Shown here one piece after another: positions 46,901 through 57,981 of a stretch of 64,000 nt of DNA (its first letter is position 1; each line of letters begins with the position of its first letter). The notes beneath the pieces are model-generated. The model had not been told where the DNA came from and searched no databases. It saw nothing but the letters and a program-made list of their open reading frames with translations. Source of the DNA: Sanguinoderma infundibulare (Eukaryota > Basidiomycota > Agaricomycetes > Polyporales > Polyporaceae); assembly GCA_032821775.1 (NCBI GenBank), contig JAVLRN010000005.1:186001-250000 (forward strand). The letters are read 5' to 3'. The position numbers and the translations under genes are program-made.

Positions 46901-49366
46901 GGCAGAGCGGTATCATGCGGCGTCAATCTCTTTAGACGAACGTGAAGAGAAGGTCGAAGCTGTCTCGGATGAAATCGAACAGGGCCTTCGTCTGCTTGGT
47001 GCGACCGCCATCGAGGACCGCCTGCAAGACGGCGTCCCCGAGACCATCGCTGACCTCAAGGAAGCCGACATCAAGGTCTGGGTCCTCACCGGCGACAAGC
47101 TCGAGACGGCCGTCGGTACGCAAAATGCTTCCTTTTGAGGGACCGCTGCTGAGACTTTGACTTCATCACAGCGATCGGTCACAGCACGAACCTCATCGGC
47201 CGCGACGACAACATCGTCATCATCCGTGGCGGCACGGGCGAGGGCGCCGTGCCCGTGTACGTGCAGATGCTGAACGCGGTCGAGCAGTTTTTCCCACAAA
47301 GCGGCATCCTCCAGGACGACATCATCGCGCGCGAGGACACGAGCGGGTACGCTCTCCACCGCGTCTCCACGGGCGCGACGGAGCTCGTCGGGCACAACAA
47401 CGGCAAGCGGCCAGGCGGGTTCGTGCTCGTCATCGACGGGGCTGCACTCGGACAGGTGGGCGGTCCGATCCTTGCCGGATGTTTCGGTTTGGAGTGTGGG
47501 CAGGGGTGCTGACGGTGACGTGTGTTTCTTCTTGTCAGGCGTTGGAAGGTGAGAAGAACCGGCACTTGCTGCTGCGGCTCGCCATGCAGTGCGAGGGCGT
47601 CATCTGTTGCCGTGTGTCCCCGCTCCAGAAGGCACTCGTGGTCAAGCTCGTCAAGGAGGGCGTCGGGGCGATGACGCTCGCTATTGGCGATGGCGCGAAC
47701 GACGTCAGCATGATCCAGGCTGCGGACGTCGGGGTCGGCATCTCTGGCGAGGAGGGACTGCAAGCTGTGAACTCGTCCGATTATGCCATCGCTCAGGTGC
47801 GTCTATGTCGAAAGTGGAACGCTCGGTTATGTCTGCTTGCTTACGAGGGTATGGGCACGGCAGTTCCGTTTCTTGAAACGATTGTTGCTGGTGCACGGGC
47901 ACTGGTCGTATGCCCGTAACGGTAACATGTACGTCCAGGGGCTGAGACGTTGTTGTCTTTTACGACCTGCTGACCGGCTATTCTCACGCAGGATTGTCAA
48001 TTTCTTCTACAAGAACATCATTTGTATCGGTGTGCTGTGGTGGTTCCAGATCTACTGTGCTTGGAGTAGTCAATAGTGAGTGTATCTCATCGTTCTCGGA
48101 TGCATGGTTACTGACGCGTTCCTTTAGCGTGATGGAGTACACCTACTTGTTGTTCTGGAATACGTTTTGGACAATCGCTCCGGTCATTGGTATTGGCCTG
48201 TTCGACCGCATTGTCGGTGAGTTGCGTCGTGAGATTGGCACCGAGGTCATTGGTGTTGATTGGTGCGTGCGTTCGCAGATGATCATGTCCTCATGGCGCT
48301 TCCGGAGCTGTATCACCATAGCAAGAACCACGAGTACTTCGGCATCAAGTTATTCCTCATCTACATGTTCGACGGCGTTGTTCAGGTTTGCCCCCGTCCG
48401 CTCTCTTCGTGTCGAGCGACGTTGACGTTAGGGTCTTGCAGTCTGTCATCATCTTCTTCATTATTTTCTACACCTACAAAACTACTTCTTCGCGCACCGA
48501 TGGATTCGACGTGTACTTGTATGAATTCTCGACAGTAAGTCAAAAAAATATCTGCACCTTGACGAACTGAGCTAACGGCCGTATGTCAGACAATGGTCAT
48601 CGCGTCGGTCATGACCGCTGATCTGTTCAACGGACTGAACACACATGTCTGGACGGGCTGGATCTTTTTTGCTGTCGGCCTCGGCATTGTTCTCGTCTGG
48701 GCCTACACCGTGAGTATCGGATGGAGTCTAAAATGGAGAAGTTGCGTACTGACCTGACCGTCTGTGCAGGCTGTCTATTCTATCATCTCTCCCGGATGGT
48801 TTGCCACACCTGTCTACGGCAACGACCACTTCCTGTTCACATCAGCATATTTCTACTTCTGCATCATCTTGGTCATCATCCTCGCGCTTCTTCCTCGGTA
48901 CATCGCCAAGGCGTACAGGTTCACCTTCTGGCCGAGCGACATCGATCGCGCCCGATGGCTCGTCAAGCTTGACCCGGGCCACGACTTCAGCAAGGATAGG
49001 CACGGCGGCCTCGCTCACGTCAAGCGTCCCTCGACTCGCAAGGCCAGTCTGCGTCGGCCGTCAATGTACAGCGGGAGCCGAACGGACATGTCCACGGGCC
49101 TCCGCGAAGTCAACCGCGGGTTCGACTTCGCCGCGGAAGAAAACGGCGTCGCGATTCAACGGATACAGAGCCACCTGTCCGAGAGGTCACAGCAAGTGCT
49201 GCCTGCGAAGAAAAGAAGACGGAACCCGTCCTCGCTGATGCACGGTTTCTCGATATCGCGGACGCTCCGTCGAAAGAAGCGACCGTCGGACACGGACCAG
49301 ATTCCGGAAGAGTCCAAGAGCGATCCGTCGTCCCCGACGCCGCGGCGCGAGCCGAGTGGTTCGTGA
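43923..49366 (+). CDS. P4-type ATPase (phospholipid flippase), DNF/ATP10-like
   Basis: Multi-pass pump moving phospholipids to the cytosolic leaflet. The N-terminus has [20 protein letters not shown] and a hydrophobic helix pair. The actuator segment has [18 protein letters not shown] sequence and [11 protein letters not shown], which carries the P4 DGET loop. The phosphorylation motif DKTGTLTQN lies at about 46011-46040. The nucleotide-binding region has [19 protein letters not shown], then [12 protein letters not shown]. The hinge reads [13 protein letters not shown] and [21 protein letters not shown]-terminal membrane helices follow ([18 protein letters not shown], then [20 protein letters not shown]). 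The basic cytosolic tail ends RREPSGS. About ten introns; all are short except 45115-45666. About 1,450 residues. DNF1/2 or ATP10-like class is more likely than DRS2 from the N-terminus and size, but the subclass is not certain. Confidence 0.93.
45115..45666 (+). other. Long intron (552 nt) in the flippase gene
   Basis: Exons RQMNPQ-V and [13 protein letters not shown] join in frame when a GTACGT donor at 45115 meets the AG at 45666. The intron is about ten times the usual size and contains a 97-codon open stretch (45261-45554) with no recognised domain. A past insertion is likely; an unspliced form would end the protein early. Confidence 0.65.
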
Positions 49367-50570
49367 GCCTTCGGGCGTGGAACATGGACGGGTGCCCTTC
49401 GGCTTCGTTTCGTATTTATGCTTTTTATCCCCTCAACCGGCTCTACTCGCTTTCGTCGCGTTCGACGTGTCTCTCGCTCTCTCTCTCTCCTCTCTCTCTT
49501 TCTCTCTCTCTCCCGCGCAATCCCCTCAAGCCCCATCCCGCATCTCGCTCTCTTCACCACCCCTGTGTTGCTAGTGAACCCCACGTCCCCGAATGCCTGA
49601 CTTGTATCCATGATCTCGTCCACTCCTACCTAGACCGGAAGCTATCTATCTCACGCATCTCACGACCACGACCACACACCCACACCCACACCCCCTTAAC
49701 TAGCACGCACGCGCATTGACCACCCCAGATGTCTATGTCTAATTAATTTGTACTTGTGCTTTGAGGACAGGAAATTCAGACTAGTTTGGGGCTCGTATAT
49801 GCCCCCGTTGTATATATACACGTTCGGTTTGAATGACATTTCAAGTTCAAGTACCGGCGCCGCTGGTTCTACCTCAGCCTGAGTCCAAAGAGTGTAAAAT
49901 ATATTGGACGTTGATGTCCCATTCGTCACCTTGTGTCAAACTGCTGTCTGATCTGTGTGTGCGCTGAGGACTTATCCTTTAGACAAAGGCCTGCCTTTCA
50001 ACTTTTAGGCCGAGCGCAGGTCCGCCGATAGGCCATGCATATGTTTACGTTATGACATACCTTTGGAGCGAGGAACACAGGCGGAAAACGTCGTCGTCTG
50101 TACATAGGATGATCATTAAGGTTGTCTGATCGGGACCGATCCGCAATTCGGCCATCTGCTTATAAGTGATGGGAAGTACTGGGTTTGTTATAGTAATTTA
50201 CGTCACCCGGATGTAGCGTACCTGAGGAGCCCCAACTGAGCCGGCGTTGGGTGCACGGACGGGACTCGAATCGTTTTCTCCCTTGACGACGTCGCCCTGC
50301 TCGAGCCAGCCTCGTCAGACGGCGAACTCGACTGCTTTTTCTTGAGGATTCTAACGGGGAGGTCGACGGGCTGTCCAACGCTCCTTTGAATTGCCGAACC
50401 CAAGCCATTCCTTATCGACGCGCTCCCGCCTGCCAGTGGAACTCCACGTCCGCCATTGACAATTCACAGCTGGCACCTACCCCTGCTTGTTAAGTACCAC
50501 CCTTGCTCTATTTTCGACCGTGCGCCTCTCGCAGATCCCCCACGACCACCGTCAACGCTCTCTCCTCCCT
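49367..50570. other. Intergenic region with CT-rich 3' flank
   Basis: A CT tract at 49471-49513 and a CACACCCACACC run near 49674-49693 lie in the presumed flippase 3' UTR. A minus-strand open stretch at 50203-50403 is mildly protein-like (Ser/Lys-rich, with VDLPVRILKKKQSSSPSD) but has no start context or family; it could be an exon of an unrecognised minus-strand gene. Confidence 0.4.
49471..49513 (+). repeat. CT microsatellite
   Basis: Nearly uninterrupted CT dinucleotides just downstream of the flippase stop codon. Confidence 0.85.
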
Positions 50571-51722
50571 ATGTCCGACACGCAGACGACGACGACCTTG
50601 GAGCCGGCCACGACCGACGCGGAAAAGGCCTCGATCACCGGCGAGGCCGCCTTCGACGAGACCGCCCGCTCGTCCGGCTCGCTCGAGTCCAACGCCTCCT
50701 CCTCCCTCAGCTCCGGCACCACCAGCTCGAGCTCGAGCACGAGCACCTCCCAGAGCCTCCCCTCTCTCATCACGTCCTCCACGACATTGGCCTCCGCACC
50801 CATCTCCCCCGGCTCGAGCAAGGCTCCCAGCCCGTGCCCGAGCATCCTCCGCTCCAACTCCGCCCCGCCCCAGGCGTTCCCCACCTCCGCCTCCTTCACG
50901 TCCGCATCCGCCTCCGCATCCGCCTCGGCCTCCGCGTCGTCCTCGCCCAACGTCACCTTCGCGCCCCTCCCCCAGATCGAGCCCCGCAAGCGCAACTCGT
51001 CCCACCCGCTCGGCATCGCCGCGCGCTCCCGCCTCCTCCGCCACCGCCGCATGCTCCGCGAGCGCGGGCTCGTCCCCGACGACCAGTGCCAGTACCAGTA
51101 CGGCATTTCGTCCGAGGATGGTCTGGACGACGACGACTTTCCTGGGCTGGACGACGACGACGGTATCGACGGGGACGGGGAGGAGGTCGTGCGCCGCCCC
51201 CGCCCCCGCCCAAGGAGATCGCGCTCGGCGAGCGAAGACGACGACGAGGAGCGCGACCCGCTCGTCGCGCTCGGCAAGTTCATGAAGGGCGCGGGGAAGA
51301 CGCTCTGGAAGAGCCTGTCCATGCGGGAGATGCGCGCGAAGGAGCGCGCGGCGGCGGCGGAGGCGGCAAAGAAGGTGGACGGGTCTGGGCAAGAAGGGCA
51401 GGAGCAGAGTGGGGAGCGACCAAAGGAGGAGGCGAGGACGAGGGGGACGTTGCAAAAGAAGCAGCCAGCGCCGCCGAGGAAGGTGAGGATGGGCACGGGC
51501 CATCTGTTCGACGACGACCACGAGGAGCGGCAGGGGTCGGGGGAGGGAGGGGTGTGGGAGGAAGAGATCTCGGAGGAGTCCCTCAAGAAGCTCCTCGCGC
51601 ACCCTCCACCCATTCCGGACAAGGACCAGGACGTGGTGCCGGTCCCTCGTACGTCCGTCGACTCCACCCGCATCCGCAGAAGCAAGGTCACCGCCGAGCC
51701 GTCCAAGGCCAAGGTCCGATGA
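50571..51722 (+). CDS. Serine-rich, probably disordered protein of unknown function
   Basis: A single-exon frame of 383 residues beginning MSDTQTTTTLEPATTDAEKA. The N-terminal third is Ser/Thr-rich with an Ala-Ser repeat. A more ordered-looking block follows: VTFAPLPQIEPRKRNSSHPL, then GIAARSRLLRHRRMLRERG. After an acidic DDDD region and an Arg/Pro stretch comes DPLVALGKFMKGAGKTLWKS. The C-terminus is charged (GTGHLFDDDHEER, then SEESLKKLLAHPP). I do not recognise the family, but the PRKR...GIAARSRLL block and the GKTLWKS block look constrained. Other frames across this GC-rich stretch are also open; this one is chosen for its ATG after a C/T-rich leader and its acidic/basic block structure. 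No membrane segment or signal peptide. Confidence 0.6.
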   Translation: MSDTQTTTTLEPATTDAEKASITGEAAFDETARSSGSLESNASSSLSSGTTSSSSSTSTSQSLPSLITSSTTLASAPISPGSSKAPSPCPSILRSNSAPPQAFPTSASFTSASASASASASASSSPNVTFAPLPQIEPRKRNSSHPLGIAARSRLLRHRRMLRERGLVPDDQCQYQYGISSEDGLDDDDFPGLDDDDGIDGDGEEVVRRPRPRPRRSRSASEDDDEERDPLVALGKFMKGAGKTLWKSLSMREMRAKERAAAAEAAKKVDGSGQEGQEQSGERPKEEARTRGTLQKKQPAPPRKVRMGTGHLFDDDHEERQGSGEGGVWEEEISEESLKKLLAHPPPIPDKDQDVVPVPRTSVDSTRIRRSKVTAEPSKAKVR

Positions 51723-52639
51723 CAGACACGACGGTGCGGTCCCCCATCACACACACTCTCTCCGACGCCCCTCTGCACATACCGCTTCCCGCCACATTCC
51801 TATATTCTGCTGTCGACGGCGCGTGCGCCCTTTTCCTTCCCTTTCGCTCCCATCCTTCTCAGCATCGCCCATCGTACACGCTCATATGCACCCCGCGCAC
51901 GCACCACGCACACCACGCACCACGCGACGACACCCTGACGCCGCACACACGCATACGCTTCCGGGAGACGGACATCGTACAGGATCGGCTTACAACCGTT
52001 TGAATCAACCACAACCTTAACCCCTTATTCCTTAATGCCCACATGCCGGAGGAGGAGGAGGAGGAGGAGGAGGAGGAGGAGGAGGAGGAATAGGATTAGG
52101 CCCCGGGCACAGCGCTAGCTCTTAATGTACGTACGTACGCCCCGCTGCCATTTAAAGCGTTCGCATAGTAGTAGTAGGCAACCACAGTGCGCATCTTAAT
52201 CTCCGTTGTCGATATATTACCATACCCAGTTCGTTCGCCGTCGTCGTCGTCACTCTTAACTCTCATCTCCAGACTTCTCTGGGATCCCTCTTATGCACAT
52301 ATGGTTGGCTTTCGAATTAAATCCTCGCAAACCCGTCTCTCTATCGCAAAGGCTCCGACGGAACCGGCATATGGAACCCAACTGCTCGTCTCATTATTCT
52401 TCGACCCCGTTCCGAACTGCGGGTCGTGGCTGTACAGTTGCAGTCGACTTGGCGATTCGAAAAGGAGAGTTTAGCCACACGCCGGAGCGCTCTTCGAAAC
52501 ACTGGTGAGCGAAAACATGAAGGACGACCGCCGAGCACGGTACACACATCGGACAGGTCATAATCCGCGGTTACACTTACACAGAGAAAGCAGGAAAACG
52601 CGGAAAACCATCGAAAACAGACCTGTAGTACCGTCAACC
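51723..52639. other. Intergenic region with a GGA microsatellite
   Basis: Contains the 3' flank of the serine-rich gene, the (GGA)n tract at 52048-52089, TACG/TAG short repeats near 52128-52175 and no supported gene. Confidence 0.4.
52048..52089 (+). repeat. (GGA)14 microsatellite
   Basis: Fourteen uninterrupted GGA triplets, bounded by ACATGCC and by AATAGGATTAGG. Purine-strand asymmetry could allow triplex or quadruplex structure. Confidence 0.95.
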
Positions 52640-54340
52640 CTCTTCCCCCATCCTCCTCCACGGTCCTCTAGGCTGCAGGAGCACAGTTCGACACGAGCCG
52701 AAACAATACGGAGCACTTGTCCGACCTCTTAGACTGGATCAGCCAGGGGTCCCACGCAGTCCTTCTGAACGAATGCAACGCAAATCAGCGAAGTACGAGA
52801 GACACGCGAATCGGAACTTACGTGGTACACATGTCCGCATCTCAGCAATCGCACCGACTGGCGGGGCATCGTCTGCTTCCGCTGTCCGCGAACGCAATCG
52901 TGCGAGCGTCCGCCTCCCCGAGCTCGGAGGCTCGACCTGCGGCAGCTCCTCGACTTCCGGCGTGGCAAACGAGCGCGGCGGTGTCTTGCGTTATCTTGGG
53001 GCACGGACACGGGCGGGGTCGCCCTCGCCCCTTGGCGGACCCTCTTCGGCGCCTCGAACTCCGTGCGGCAAATCACGCACGTCGCACGGTTTTCTCGGGG
53101 CAGACGGACGAAGGGGTACGAGCCTGAGCCTCGTTCCCCAGGTCCGGTCCCAGTTGTCTGCCTCCTCCTCCTCCTCATCGATCACTGCAGTGGCTGGTCC
53201 CTTCGATGTCTGTCTTGGTGTCGCGGTGCTTCAACGTGGGGCGGAAGGAGATGAAGCGACGACGTTTCGAGCGAGGTTGCGCTGGGGGTGGGTCGCGGGG
53301 TCTGCATGGGATGCGTCAGAGCCTGTGAAAGCGGGGAGACGAGGCTCGCGGCAGTACTAGGTACTAGTGTAGTCAGGGGAAGGAGGGATATATGTAGAGC
53401 ACCAGCGGGATGCGACGTCCTTCTTCACGAGCTTCCCGACGGTTACGTTGATTGGCTAGCGCGACACCTTGCACCGACACAACGGATTAAATCGATTAAC
53501 TGCTAGTAGCACAGTTCAGCATATATGTCCCGTGGGTTGGAAGCATTTCAAACAAGTAAGGGGACGAACCAGGATGCCGATTGTAACGATGGATTGTATG
53601 AACATCATGATCAGGATGATGAGGTTCGCAAGAGAGATGCACGTCGCACCTTGGTCCCAGGGTGACATGGCAAAGATCCAGAGGAGGTTGATCAGGTAAT
53701 CCAAGCTAGAGCGCGACAACGTTAGCGTATCACGTCACATGTGTGTGATACCCTGGACCACAAGCAGAGACGCACAACACAAGGGTGTCCCAGAAAGATT
53801 TCCGATCACGCTCGCGCTCCTCGAGCACCGCGTTCCCCCCATTTCCGTTTGGGACCGGTTGCCGTCCAGGCTGCCGCAAGTCGAGCGGCTCAAGGTCGGC
53901 CGAAGGTAGGCGTACGCCCCATGCAGCCCTGCGGGCGCGCCTGCAGACGGCTCTTCAGCAACGGTTCAAAGGCGCACGTTACGGCCCGTACACTCACATT
54001 TTGCCGATCGTGACAGAAAACATCCAAACCTCCAGGCACCCCCCATCCGACGAGCGTTCCGAGCCAGAGTGAGGTGAGTCCACACTGCGAGCTTCATGCA
54101 ACACCGACAGCTGAGACAGTGGCACAAACGAGAGGGCCCCCACTTGTCGACGAGCCAGAGGCCTGGACTTTTCGTGTTCGCCCGAGGATGGCGAGATTCA
54201 GGATGTCCCGACGATCCATGCATCGGTTCTCGTCTCTCAGACTGGATGTCGATGGACGGAGAAAGAGAAATGATATTAGTGCCATACGGTCGAACGTCGC
54301 GTACGTTGCGTGGGCGTGTGGTGGGAGGGAGGTCTGCGGC
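52640..54340 (-). pseudogene. Decayed membrane RING-H2 gene, third copy of the local family
   Basis: The reverse complement aligns along its length with the intact gene at 59863-61766. The region of exon 2 aligns at about 54060-54250, the linker NRSQTE/QPVPNG at about 53830-53880, and a membrane segment (LANLIILIMMFIQSIVTIGI) at about 53570-53640. SYPFVRLPRENRATC and CVICRTEFEAPKRV lie near 53050-53120, and LLRCGHVYH near 52845. Frameshifts break it at several places: before SYPFVRL, a 5-base insertion in the acidic linker near 52920, and an extra G after KDCV (about 52752), which leads to an early stop and loses the last zinc ligands. The C-terminal CPYC equivalent is also disrupted. No intact product is expected. 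Confidence 0.8.
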
Positions 54341-54392
54341 CTCGGAGAGGAGTCGAAGGAAGAGGATGACGAGACAGGTATGGCCAGTGCTG

Positions 54393-54404
54393 TATATATA
54401 TATA
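54393..54404 (-). promoter_or_regulatory. TATA-like run upstream of the decayed RING gene
   Basis: Twelve alternating T/A bases lie about 50-60 bases above the probable 5' end of the decayed copy on the minus strand. It could be its former TATA box. The following 54405-54867 holds no supported gene. Confidence 0.3.
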
Positions 54405-54867
54405 GGCTGCGGGGGTTGGGGTGTGCTGCAGAGAAGGATTGGGGTGTTTTGACCCTGCAGAAGCACCGTGACATCAGCTTACAGTCCAGACCTCCGCATC
54501 GCCTTACAACGTAGAAGCGATTTAGAAAGAACCACGTACTGGATCAAGGGACATGCAAACGATAGCAAAGGGTCGTCATTCCCACATACAGGGATACTTG
54601 GAATGCTGCAGCGCTTCCAACGCACGAGGCTATGTGAGCCCGAGGATATCGCTGGCGATCTCGAGTTCTTCGCAAACATATCAGATATGAGATGGAAGAG
54701 AGTGTACAAGAACAACAATGCTCAGCAAGACTAGATACACAACTTGGACAGCAACAATGGAAACGAAGCAACTTGCGGACAATTTACACAAGGTCCAAAG
54801 CGCAGATACCCCACCGATGGCAGAGCAAACGGATGCGATGCCGCCATCAAATTCAAACCTCGAAGCT

Positions 54868-56392
54868 TCACGTCCTCGCCGGAGGCCGGACCCGGACAGG
54901 TTCCCGACAAATCGGGCATTTCGCAGACTCTTTTGTGATATAACGATCGAGGCAGTCTTTCTGTCCTCAGAATCGGAGGTAAGCCGACTTTCTACCAGTA
55001 GAGAAAGAGCACACTCACATGGAACGTATGTCCGCAGTCCAACCTCCTCAAAGGCTGGGGCACATCCTGTATGTCTGCTGGGTTCATCGACTGCGTCACC
55101 CCGGTTGTTCCAGGCCCAAGACGAGGAGGGGCGACGTAGTCGTCCTGACAAATGGCACACTGTGCCTCATGTCCATGGAGACGAAGGAAGGAATGTGGCA
55201 TGCGCTGGAAGGTCTTGTCCCAGTCGTTGTCGTTGTGAAGGCCCCCCTCCAGGTCAGAGATCTCTCCTTGACGTCCCAGTACACGGCCAAAGGATTGAGG
55301 AAACCTAGCGACGGGCCCCCCAGGTCGAGCAGCTGGCGCGGGCGGATGCGGAATGTAGTAGACGAGAGGAATGCGATCAGCCTTTCTTTGACTGAGTGGC
55401 CCGATTTCGATCTCATCGCGCCCGTCAGCTCGAGGTTCTTGCCATCTGTGGACGAGCTAGGGGGCACACAGGAAGGGACGTTCGGGGCTACTTAGCGAGG
55501 CGAGAAGGCGCATCCGAGACGACGTACCAGCCGAAGACTTGTCGGTAAGTAGTATATCACCGCGAGGGCGGTGATGGTGAAGGTGAGGATAGATATCCGT
55601 GGCGCAGCTACCGAGCATTCCTTGCTGTGCAGCGCGAGCTTGATGCCGTCAATCATAGTCCAGACCAAGACGAACCAAAACTCGCAAAAGGAGACGCTGT
55701 GCGATCACTGACGTTAGCCCCGATCTGATGCGTCAGAGTGCCATGTACGCACAAACTCATGAACTCGGCGTAGTTGGGTGGACAGAGCTGCGGTGGGCCT
55801 CGGACGGGCTCGTGTCCCCTGTGAGAGTTATGGGGGTGAGCATACTGCTACACGTGGTAAACACTTACAATTGCCACCGCCGAAGCAGGAACCAGCTATC
55901 AGCAAAGGACTGAATGACGAGTTTGACGAGCCAGACGATGTTCAACGAGGCAAGGGAACGGCATGCACTGTATTCCGTCTGCACAGGAAAGCGGAGAGGT
56001 GATTGCATCTTTTTGTGTGGTGCAGAGTGTGCAGCCGCGAGCACAGTGGTGACGAGGATAGCGACGATCTACGATGGATGCATTTATTCGACAAGGTTTA
56101 CGCACATGAGCGTGAATGTACGCACTTGTGCGAGAGCGAGCAGCCAGGAGAACATAAACCTCATGAACGCCCAACTCTCAACCGGTAAATCCCTCCTCGC
56201 CCGATACCCCATCACCTCGAGAACGGCGTGGCCACTCGCAAGACGCCATGCCGTGATCCACCTGGAGGATACATCAGGACTGTTGGTGGCAACGTGTGGG
56301 AAGGTCGCCTCGCCGGCCTCGGATCCGGATACAGGCATCTGGATTTGTGCAGGGATGGTCAGCGGGGGAAGGGACCCAGGACGTGCTGCCAT
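54868..56392 (-). CDS. Multi-pass membrane RING-H2 protein, probable E3 ubiquitin ligase
   Basis: Starts MAARPGSLPPLTIPAQIQMP. Membrane segments are predicted around RFMFSWLLALAQ-IVAILVTTVLA, SLASLNIVWLVKLVIQSF, FCEFWFVLVWTMIDGIKLAL and ISILTFTITALAVIYYL. A cytosolic part follows: DRIPLVYYIPHPPAPAA, then NDNDWDKTFQRMPHSFLRLH. The RING-H2 is CAICQDDY, LDCGHTFH and, after the last intron, KDCLDRYITKESAKCPICRE; the tail is VRVRPPART with stop at 54868-54870. All zinc ligands (C-x2-C, C-x-H-x2-H-x2-C, C-x2-C) are present. It aligns exon by exon with 59863-61766, including DRIPLV-Y-YIP and D-W-D-T before the RING. Membrane E3s of this layout usually act at the ER or Golgi; location and substrates are unknown. 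Tandem with the decayed copy. Confidence 0.82.
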
Positions 56393-56702
56393 GAGACCGC
56401 GGGGAAGGCGAGTTGGCAGAGTGCACACTGCAGGCTTTATACGAGGCAGATAATAACCTAAAAAAGAAACTTGGCAGTGCACAACCAGTAGTGGAACAAT
56501 GGCCGCGGAGTGCAGGCGTGACGCCGAACATACTGGCGGTGCTTCCATTACCCAATCCAAAAGAACCTTGGATAGTTCCACCAGCGGCAGCGCGCAGCAG
56601 GCTCTGCAATCCCTCCGGAAAAACGAGACGAGATGCGAAAAGAGATGGAAATGAATTGGTTGTGATTATGGCGATGGAATATGGTATGCAGAGCGAGTGG
56701 TG

Positions 56703-57630
56703 CTAATCCTCGGAGAGGAAGCCAGACGCTTTTCGACGGAACTTCGCCTGGTCCCTCAGCCACTGCACGGAGAATATTCAGAGCGTGCAAAGACGGGACG
56801 GGAGAGTTGACTTACCTGTCTATAGTCATGCAGGGATCCAATTTTCTCGCCTGTGTCGAGTATGAGAACGTGAGAATGTTGCAGGACACGTAGCACTCAC
56901 CGTAGTAATCCGGGACGGGGTTGGTCGCGCTCTGGCGCGTAGGGTCGACGCGGTTCTTGACTATATGCTGGTGAAACTCCTTGTCGCGCTTCTCGATGAG
57001 TCGCATGAGCCGCCGATGGGTCATCCGCCAGATGCTGGAGCCAAGCACAGGGCCAATGAGATAGCCAAATCCTAGGACCACGAGGCATCGCGCGGAGATT
57101 TATGTTAGCCCTGCAGAGCACAGCAGAGAGAAGGTAGCAGCACACCTGCACATCCTAGGGTTGCAGCGCCATAGACGAACATGGGGTCGATGTTCTGGTA
57201 CAGCCACGAGTCAGTGCGAGACAGAAGGAACATTGGCAGTGCACCTACGAAGATAGGCTTATTGGGGTCCATTTCGAGGGTGCCGAAGTAGGAGACACCG
57301 CCAACGAAACCCGCAATAGTCGTGGGGATGGACACTGCCTGTATGCAAATACTTGAGCACGAGAACGAGAGGGCTTTGCCCGCCGTGCGGTCCGATGTAC
57401 AGACGTACCGTTTCCCATCTGCGTTTCCGCTTACGAATATCCAAATACTGCTGCCATGGGAGACTCTCCTTCTCTGCTTGGGAGACTTGCGCGGCTCCTG
57501 AGGTTTTTGAAGCCTTCGTCGCCTTGCCACGACATGATGCCGGGGCTTGGAGACGGACAGAGGAAACGACTTTGGGCCTTGTTGAGCCTGGTAGACTCCG
57601 CGACAGCGGTCGAAGGTGGTGGGTGGACAT
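56703..57630 (-). CDS. PAM17: PAM17, presequence translocase-associated motor subunit
   Basis: Mitochondrial inner-membrane protein of the TIM23 import motor. It begins MSTHHLRPLSRSLPGSTRPK, an Arg/Ser-rich presequence. Then come WQQYLDIRKRKRRWET and the first membrane segment (AVSIPTTIAGFVGGVSYFGT), LEMDPNKPIF, NIDPMFVYGAATLGCA and the second (GYLIGPVLGSSIWRM). The typical matrix-side stretch is HRRLMRLIEKRDKEFHQHIV, then KNRVDPTRQSATNPVPDYYG. After introns the protein ends EKIGSLHDYRQ and WLRDQAKFRRKASGFLSED, stop at 56703-56705. Several introns of 50-70 nt. An upstream in-frame ATG at 57681 (MLAAGEADAES) is possible. It is divergent from the second F-box gene, with about 350 bases between. 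Confidence 0.93.
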
Positions 57631-57981
57631 GGTAGCGAGCAAAGCCAAGGACTCAGCGTCTGCCTCGCCAGCAGCCAACATTCGTGGGTGTGGGCGCCTT
57701 ACAGGCGCAAGGCTCGGGCGGGCCTTAGGCTCCCACTGCACGGCTTCTCTTGATCACCATCTTGTCCCTCCTCGCTTGCGTCCATGACCTCGATGTTGTA
57801 GCAGCATCGAGCTTGATTGCAAGGCTGTCGGTAAGAGTATACCCCGCCGACTCAGGGAAAGCTGCGTTTCACCGCATATCCATTCTAGGGCTCCAGTTTA
57901 CATGATCAATGCAAGGTGAGTAAAGTTGAGATCGATCCGCAACTTACTGTACCTTTCAACGTTTTGGGGCTAGGACGTGAT

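Noticed and set aside
50245..50275. Sequence GGGACTCGAATCG as a tRNA T-arm fragment
   Set aside because: No acceptor or anticodon arms can be built around it.
50508..51778. Three further frames of more than 250 codons over the serine-rich gene
   Set aside because: They consist of Arg/Pro or Ser-rich simple sequence caused by the GC-rich repetitive coding strand; only one frame has a sensible start and mixed acidic/basic blocks.
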